DNA of 8,420 bases from an uncultured Hungatella sp. (GTDB taxonomy: Bacteria; Bacillota; Clostridia; Lachnospirales; Lachnospiraceae). Made by a program: the position numbers and the translations under genes. Of the stretch, positions 4,796 through 8,420 are shown in pieces (position 1 is the first letter of the stretch; each line of letters begins with the position of its first letter). The DNA lies in the NCBI GenBank assembly GCA_910588325.1, contig CAJUPP010000104.1:1-8420 (forward strand), in the 5' to 3' direction. Below the pieces are notes generated by a model that was given only the letters and a program-made list of their open reading frames with translations, was not told where the DNA came from and made no database searches.

Positions 4796-6588
4796 GGAAA
4801 AGTAAGAAAAAAGCATTTTGGAAACCGGTTGCCCTGGGATTTGGCGTGGTGTATGTGCTGATCATGGGGCTGGCAACCTGGCTGGTGAAGGAAAAGTTTA
4901 CTGAAGATTATGCCAGAAGATTCCAGGAGGCAGCAAGCTATGTTACGGGCCGTATTTCTGACAAGGAGCTTGCCATGGAGGAGGAAGGCTGGAGCAGTGA
5001 GGAGAGCCGGAGACATTTCTATCAATCAGAGGCCAATGACTGTCTTTGGCGCATAGGCAGCGATGAGCTTCAGATTTCCGTAGGGTTTTATGACAGGGAG
5101 GGGCATCTGCTGGCGCGGACCAGGAATGAGGTGGGCGGAGGCCATGTGACTTATGGGGGAAGCAAGATACGAGAAATGGCTTCCTACAGTCTGGACGAAT
5201 ATCTGTCTGCCAGGGAGATAGAGGAGCTGGCAGGTTATATATGGGAGGAAGCCTGTCTGGCAAGCCCTGAATTTCCGGGAAAATACCGTTTTTCTATCAG
5301 AATCTCTCCTGACGAGAAAGAGGAGCTGTGGGAGCTTTATGTTCAGGAGATTACCTGGACAGAGGAAAAGGATATGGGGGAGGAGCGGTATGAGGACCCG
5401 CTGAGAGGAGGCTATCATTCCATAGAGACCAATGTGATGGTGGACTATGAGACCGGGGAGGAAACAGGGGAATCCAAAGTGTTTTATGAGACAGACAGCA
5501 GGATTGTGTGGCAGTGGACCAACCCGTCGGTTGATGCCAGAACGATGAAAAACGGAATTGTTTCCAACACCTATGCAGGGCTGCCTTATCTGAATGCTTA
5601 TACAGGCTCTCTGAAAAGCTGGAAACGGTGGAACAGCAGCTCATATCTTCAGGATTTTCCAGATTATGAGGAATTTTCCTGGGAAGGAGTCATGAATGAG
5701 CCGCCTCTTGTGATTGACAGCGACGGGTTCTGGTACAGAGGAAACTATAAGCTGCAGGTGGGGATGATAGGAGACCCTTTCTGCTATACGATAATCCGCA
5801 TGGAAAGCCTTCCCTGGCTTGAGGCTGTAAAGTATATGAAGTACGTATATCTGGCAGGACTGGTGATGACTCTTGCATGTATGGTGAAAATCATCCGGGC
5901 TTTCAGGAAAACCTATGAGAAACAGGCGGCTCTGGAGGAGACCAGGAGAGATTTTACCAATGCCATGGCCCATGAGCTGAAAACACCTCTGGCAGTCATC
6001 CGGAATTTTGCGGAGAACCTGATGGAGCATACTATGGAGGAAAAGAGGGAGTATTACCTGACACAGATTATCGGCCAGACAGAGGAGATGGACCGGCTGG
6101 TGGAGAAGATGATTGAGGTATCCAAGCTGGACTCTCAGGAGCTGGTTCTGGGGGAAGAACCGGTGTCTTTGGGGGAATTGTTTCAAGAACAGGCAGCCAG
6201 ATTTGAACCCATGATTCAGGAAAAGGGGATTTGGGTTGAGATGGAGACAGAAGAGGATTTCCTGGTAAAGGGGGGCAGGGAATATCTGGAAAAGGCGGTC
6301 TGGAATCTGCTGTGTAATGCAGTGGATTATAATGTGGCGGAGGGCAGAATTAAGGTAAGGACAGAAAAGGACCGGTGTGTGATTGAGAATACAGGAACTA
6401 CCATGACCGGGGAGGACATGGAACATGCCTTTGACCTGTTTTACAGCGGGGATAAAAGCCGGAACAGAAAAGAAAGGCATATGGGGATGGGATTGTTTCT
6501 GACAAAGAAAATTCTGGGGCTTCATAATCTGGAACTGACCCTGGAAAATATGGATGACGGGGTTCGGGCGGTGATAAGAAGGCGGTGA
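4792..6588 (+). CDS. Membrane sensor histidine kinase, cognate to the upstream regulator
   Basis: A 598-residue kinase. The N-terminus is Lys/Arg-rich, followed by transmembrane segment 1 (about 11-32), a very large extracytoplasmic region (about 35-345, rich in Glu, Asp, Trp and Tyr) and transmembrane segment 2 (about 350-368). Only about 15 residues separate TM2 from the HisKA domain, so a HAMP domain appears absent. HisKA contains the phospho-acceptor H394 (MAHELKTP). The HATPase domain shows the N box (NLLCNAVDYN, N505/N509), ENTG (532-535) and GMGLFL (565-570). The sensor region resembles no family I can name, and its cysteines are few. AGGTGGGAAG precedes the ATG inside the regulator gene. 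There is no ABC transporter behind it as in BceRS-type loci, so the stimulus and output stay open. Confidence 0.93.
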   Translation: MRKSKKKAFWKPVALGFGVVYVLIMGLATWLVKEKFTEDYARRFQEAASYVTGRISDKELAMEEEGWSSEESRRHFYQSEANDCLWRIGSDELQISVGFYDREGHLLARTRNEVGGGHVTYGGSKIREMASYSLDEYLSAREIEELAGYIWEEACLASPEFPGKYRFSIRISPDEKEELWELYVQEITWTEEKDMGEERYEDPLRGGYHSIETNVMVDYETGEETGESKVFYETDSRIVWQWTNPSVDARTMKNGIVSNTYAGLPYLNAYTGSLKSWKRWNSSSYLQDFPDYEEFSWEGVMNEPPLVIDSDGFWYRGNYKLQVGMIGDPFCYTIIRMESLPWLEAVKYMKYVYLAGLVMTLACMVKIIRAFRKTYEKQAALEETRRDFTNAMAHELKTPLAVIRNFAENLMEHTMEEKREYYLTQIIGQTEEMDRLVEKMIEVSKLDSQELVLGEEPVSLGELFQEQAARFEPMIQEKGIWVEMETEEDFLVKGGREYLEKAVWNLLCNAVDYNVAEGRIKVRTEKDRCVIENTGTTMTGEDMEHAFDLFYSGDKSRNRKERHMGMGLFLTKKILGLHNLELTLENMDDGVRAVIRRR

Positions 6589-6600
6589 TAAAAGGCGGTG
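6567..6600 (+). repeat. Three-copy short tandem repeat across the kinase stop codon
   Basis: GGCGGTGATA occurs at 6567 and 6581, and GGCGGTG again at 6594, with periods of 14 and 13 bases. The second copy supplies the TGA stop of the kinase and the third sits where a ribosome site would lie for a tiny downstream ORF. It may be a slippage product that extended the 3' end of the gene. Confidence 0.5.
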
Positions 6601-6604
6601 ACAC

Positions 6605-6646
6605 ATGGACTGCGGAAGCTGTAAAACAGGATGTATCAGGATATGA
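6605..6646 (+). CDS. Possible 13-residue cysteine peptide (MDCGSCKTGCIRI)
   Basis: A 13-codon frame with three cysteines in a C-x2-C-x3-C pattern starts 16 bases after the kinase stop, behind AAGGCGGTG at a spacing of about four bases. It precedes the terminator, so it would be the last item of the two-component transcript. I do not recognise a family. Length alone makes chance quite possible; the cysteine density and SD-like sequence are the only support. Confidence 0.15.
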   Translation: MDCGSCKTGCIRI

Positions 6647-6671
6647 GTGAGTTGGAAAAATGAGCAGTAGG

Positions 6672-6708
6672 AAGGGCCTTTGACTTGATGAAAGGGCCCT
6701 TTTGTGTT
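6672..6708 (+). terminator. Terminator of the two-component operon
   Basis: AAGGGCCTTT (6672-6681) pairs with AAAGGGCCCTT (6691-6701) with one bulged base and a 9-base loop. TTTTGTGTT follows. It lies 84 bases behind the kinase gene and closes that operon. Confidence 0.75.
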
Positions 6709-6730
6709 AAGCTTTAAGCAGAGATATTCT
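6702..6730 (+). promoter_or_regulatory. Candidate promoter for the GNAT gene
   Basis: TTGTGT (6702-6707) and TATTCT (6725-6730) are 17 bp apart, immediately behind the terminator hairpin. Its -35 overlaps the terminator T tract. It would give a leader of about 75-90 bases before the acetyltransferase. Confidence 0.4.
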
Positions 6731-6751
6731 ATGTTAAGGGAGGACCTAAAG

Positions 6752-6781
6752 ATGGTAAAAACAAAAATCCGGGGATTTTAG
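6752..6781 (+). other. Nine-codon leader-like ORF with strong ribosome site
   Basis: AAGGGAGG (6736-6743) stands eight bases before ATG 6752, better than either site before the acetyltransferase, yet the frame MVKTKIRGF stops at 6779-6781. It could be a leader peptide, a scrap of a lost gene, or chance. No attenuator hairpin follows that I can see. Confidence 0.2.
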
Positions 6782-6827
6782 AGGCCATAGGAGAAATGCA
6801 GAGAAAGAGAGGATGGGTTTGAGGAAT

Positions 6828-7421
6828 ATGAATACCCCCGGAATAGAAACAGAGCGGTTGCTGCTAAGACCGTTTGCCAGAGAAGACATGGAAGCATTGT
6901 TCTTCATCTTTAAGGATGAGGAGGTCAACACCTACCTGCCATGGTTTCCTCTTAAAAATATGGAGGAGGCACAGCGTTTTTTTGAAGAGCGGTATGAGAA
7001 GGCTTATGGGCAGTCCCAGGCCTGCAAGTACGGGGTCTGTCTGAAAACGGATAATGTTCCTATTGGCTATGTGAATGTCAGTATGGAAGACAGCCATGAT
7101 TTCGGCTATGGGCTTCGGAAGGAGTTCTGGCATAAGGGGATCATAACTGAGGCGGGGCAGGCGGTGATTGGGCAGCTTAAGGAGGATGGCATTCCCTATG
7201 TTACTGCGACCCACGACGTGAAGAATGTCCGCAGCGGTCAGGTGATGAAGCGTCTGGGGATGACATACCAGTATTCCTATGAGGAACAGTGGCAGCCCAA
7301 GAATTTCCCTGTTATCTTCCGGATGTATCAGCTGAATCTGAATGGGGACAAGGATTTTGTATACAGGAAGTATTGGGAGGCGTCCAGAGTCCGTTTTGTT
7401 GAGGATATAAGCCTAATATAA
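6828..7421 (+). CDS. GNAT N-acetyltransferase, RimJ/RimL type
   Basis: From ATG 6828 the protein has 197 residues; an earlier in-frame ATG at 6813 adds five. The later start is preferred because MNTPGIETERLLLRPF is the usual opening of this family and GAGG stands just before it, while 6813 has its purine run directly abutting the codon. The Acetyltransf_3 fold is visible: strand 1 ERLLLRPF, central strand PIGYVNVS, the acetyl-CoA loop region FGYGLRKEFWHKGIITEA (W-x-K-G-I-x-T-E-A), and the late N-x3-S-x2-V-M-K-R-L-G-M helix. Homologues acetylate the N-terminus of ribosomal proteins or small amine substrates, some of them antibiotics or metabolites; the substrate here cannot be told. About 25 residues extend past the usual end. 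It is cytoplasmic, transcribed alone, and its 3' end runs into minus-strand relic sequence. Confidence 0.85.
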   Translation: MNTPGIETERLLLRPFAREDMEALFFIFKDEEVNTYLPWFPLKNMEEAQRFFEERYEKAYGQSQACKYGVCLKTDNVPIGYVNVSMEDSHDFGYGLRKEFWHKGIITEAGQAVIGQLKEDGIPYVTATHDVKNVRSGQVMKRLGMTYQYSYEEQWQPKNFPVIFRMYQLNLNGDKDFVYRKYWEASRVRFVEDISLI

Positions 7422-7559
7422 AAGCTTCTGAGACCGCTCCACAATCTGAATGGTGTTGCTGCCCTTTTGTACCGACCGATAATTACCCTGGTTGCCTGTC
7501 ACAGAATTTTTTGCACAGAGCCGTGTCCTGAAACCATCATCAAAAACATGGTTATTATA
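7413..7559 (-). pseudogene. Unidentified C-terminal coding relic
   Basis: The minus strand is open for 48 codons between an upstream TAA (7560-7562) and a TAG (7413-7415). The peptide contains FRTRLCAKNSVTGNQGNYRS followed by VQKGSNTIQIVERSQKLLY. Its composition is like a structured protein and it has no start codon, as expected for the end of a gene whose front was lost. It ends 9 bases inside the acetyltransferase 3' end. I do not recognise the family. A chance frame is possible. Confidence 0.3.
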
Positions 7560-7588
7560 TTAAAATTATGAAGTAGAATACAAGGAAG

Positions 7589-7654
7589 ATGAAGATATTT
7601 TTAATCAACAGTAAAGAAGAAGGTATCTGTCCCTGCTGCGGGAGCCCCCCTTAA
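7589..7654 (+). pseudogene. Probable ISL3-type transposase N-terminal scrap
   Basis: The frame reads MKIFLINSKEEGICPCCGSP and stops two codons later. A strand followed by C-P-x-C-G-x-P is the shape of the zinc-binding N-terminus of ISL3-family transposases, which normally continues into HSRYxRxxxDLP. Here it breaks off abruptly in a C run at 7645-7650 and the following DNA is unrelated. The adjacent +1 frame (VEYKEDEDIF) may be the preceding piece, suggesting a frameshift. Evidence is short, so the family call is tentative. Confidence 0.3.
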
Positions 7655-7661
7655 ATCATTG

Positions 7662-8000
7662 TTACATTTTCTTCCTGACGATTGCAGAAAACAGCATAGC
7701 TGCTATTCCCAGAACCAGATAAACTGACGCATAGAGGATAAAGGCTGTTTCGCCCATATCAAAAAAAGCCCATGTACCCAGCAGAAAAAAAACAGCACAA
7801 AAAATTGGCAAACTCCATAGAGTTCTTACGTTTCTTCCTGCAAACACACCTATAATTACGGAGTAGATTGGATTAACTGCATAAAACAAAAGAAAGCAGA
7901 CCGCCATTCCGCCATCACCTTTTACGAAGGTAACCGCAAGCCATGGCAGAACAAACATGATAAATACTGAAATTGCCAACCCACAAAAAACCTTTCTCAT
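7662..8000 (-). CDS. Four-helix integral membrane protein of unknown function
   Basis: From ATG at 8000 the protein has 112 residues; the open frame goes 31 codons further upstream but that part overlaps the preceding gene and lacks a ribosome site. GGGGGAG stands four to five bases before the chosen start. Hydrophobic segments at about 4-25, 32-54, 61-80 and 84-107 are separated by short charged turns (KGDG, GRNVR, DMGE), and the chain ends IVRKKM, a positive cytoplasmic tail. No catalytic motif is visible and I do not recognise a named family. It is the second gene of a two-gene minus-strand unit, 22 bases after the 53-residue gene. Its 3' end lies eight bases from the transposase-like scrap and no terminator is seen there. 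Confidence 0.7.
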   Translation of the reverse strand: MRKVFCGLAISVFIMFVLPWLAVTFVKGDGGMAVCFLLFYAVNPIYSVIIGVFAGRNVRTLWSLPIFCAVFFLLGTWAFFDMGETAFILYASVYLVLGIAAMLFSAIVRKKM

Positions 8001-8022
8001 ACTCTCCCCCAATTCAAAATTA

Positions 8023-8184
8023 TTATTTGTTAGTTCGGTAGAAGGTAATGCTGGCAAGCGCAAATACCATTGGAACAACGGCATACCCTGCATTTATCTT
8101 CCCACCATTATAGAGTACATATCCTGCACCGACTAATGTTAAAATTATAAATATTATACTTAATGCCAGAGCGGCTTTTTTCAT
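8023..8184 (-). CDS. Small two-helix membrane protein of unknown function
   Basis: A 53-residue protein with two hydrophobic segments (about 4-25 and 32-49), a YNGGKINAGYA turn between them and a basic tail FYRTNK. AGGTGA about five bases before ATG 8184 supports this start. The same frame stays open upstream to ATG 8259, which has an even better GGAGG site and would add 25 residues; those residues look like a separate truncated protein head (see 8185-8259). The function is unknown. It shares a transcript with the four-helix membrane protein. Confidence 0.6.
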   Translation of the reverse strand: MKKAALALSIIFIILTLVGAGYVLYNGGKINAGYAVVPMVFALASITFYRTNK

Positions 8185-8259
8185 AATGTCACCTTTTTTA
8201 AATATGAATTTATCACTTCCTGTAAGGAACGTCATTGACCCTAAAACTATTTTTTTCAT
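8185..8259 (-). pseudogene. Truncated head of a third small membrane protein, fused in frame
   Basis: ATG 8259 follows GGAGG at a spacing of six bases, the best ribosome site of this operon. The peptide starts MKKIVLGSMTFLTG, which looks like the head of a small membrane protein, then turns into SDKFIFKKGDI, which is the untranslated leader and ribosome site of the next gene read as codons. This suggests that a small gene lost most of its body by deletion, leaving its head in frame with the 53-residue gene. The alternative is one 78-residue protein starting at 8259. Confidence 0.35.
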
Positions 8260-8295
8260 AGCGTACCTCCACAACTCTGGTTTGTCGCTGCGTTC

Positions 8296-8324
8296 AGTTT
8301 AGCATATTTATAGAACATCTACAA
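8296..8324 (-). promoter_or_regulatory. Promoter of the small membrane protein operon
   Basis: On the minus strand, TTGTAG (8319-8324) is followed after 17 bp by TAAACT (8296-8301), about 35 bases before the GGAGG-preceded ATG at 8259. TATAAA lies in the spacer as an alternative -10. This fits a short-leader promoter for the minus-strand genes. Confidence 0.4.
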
Positions 8325-8420
8325 GATTCCGTGTATGAAAAAGCTAAAAGAATGATATTGGAGAGTTATTTACTCAAACTTCCCACACCGTTTGATGCGT
8401 TGAACCTTGAAAAATCAATA
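8301..8420 (+). other. Open frame leaving the right edge, possibly a partial gene
   Basis: The frame is open from 8262 to the window end. From about 8301 it reads SIFIEHLQDSVYEKAKRMIL followed by ESYLLKLPTPFDALNLEKSI, with a composition typical of a real soluble helical protein. There is no convincing start: ATG 8352 has no ribosome site, and upstream the frame crosses the opposing promoter. It may be a gene fragment. I do not recognise it. Confidence 0.25.

Noticed and set aside
4100..6588. BceRS/VanRS-type antibiotic-sensing locus
   Set aside because: BceS-type kinases lack a large outer domain and are linked to an ABC transporter; van resistance genes are also absent. The locus can only be called a generic OmpR-type pair.
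5641..6606. Long 321-codon minus-strand frame opposite the kinase gene
   Set aside because: It is antisense to the HisKA and HATPase domains, whose motifs are intact. Its peptide is rich in His, Pro and Leu as expected from reading the complement, and no ribosome site stands before its start.
1..8420. CRISPR array, tRNA or rRNA genes, complete insertion sequence
   Set aside because: No regularly spaced repeats, no cloverleaf-like sequence and no full transposase with terminal repeats were seen on either strand.

Overview
The window looks like chromosomal DNA from a low-to-mid GC anaerobic Firmicute, most likely of the Lachnospiraceae / Clostridium cluster XIVa type. This is inferred from a clostridial PerR-rubrerythrin pair, Shine-Dalgarno sites of the GGAGG/AGGAGG kind before most genes, and the style of the two-component and small membrane proteins. 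Nothing in the sequence fixes the species.

Layout. Positions 1-458 hold no intact gene: a hairpin terminator (65-87), a C-terminal scrap of an OmpR/VanR-type response regulator (254-364) and a nested inverted repeat (373-439). On the minus strand, 459-1334 encodes a zinc N-acetylmuramoyl-L-alanine amidase with C-terminal wall-binding repeats and no signal peptide, similar in design to phage endolysins. Then comes a plus-strand promoter with a strong dyad operator (1425-1466), followed by a gutted aminoglycoside nucleotidyltransferase gene (about 1554-1910) that has lost its N-terminus and middle. An intact SIR2-like NADase-fold gene (2058-2903) has its own promoter.

The best understood part is the peroxide-defence operon: a sigma-A promoter overlapping a perfect 7-1-7 PerR-type box, perR (3008-3388), rbr (3404-3940) and a terminator. 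PerR should sense peroxide and derepress itself and rubrerythrin, which reduces the peroxide. Next is an OmpR-family response regulator overlapping a sensor kinase gene by 4 bp (4100-6588). The kinase has a large, unrecognised extracytoplasmic domain and no visible HAMP; no transporter or other output gene is attached, so its stimulus is unknown. After a terminator and a promoter comes a RimJ/RimL-type GNAT acetyltransferase (6828-7421).

From about 7420 to the end the DNA is visibly more AT-rich and looks like a scrap yard: a 48-codon coding-like relic on the minus strand, a probable ISL3-type transposase N-terminal scrap, a minus-strand operon of two small membrane proteins with a remnant reading frame fused at its head, and an open frame that leaves the right edge.

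I see no CRISPR array, tRNA or rRNA, and no complete mobile element. The most interesting items are the lone SIR2-like protein, the unassigned sensor domain, the dyad operator now in front of a dead resistance-type gene, and the small-membrane-protein locus with its fusion scar.
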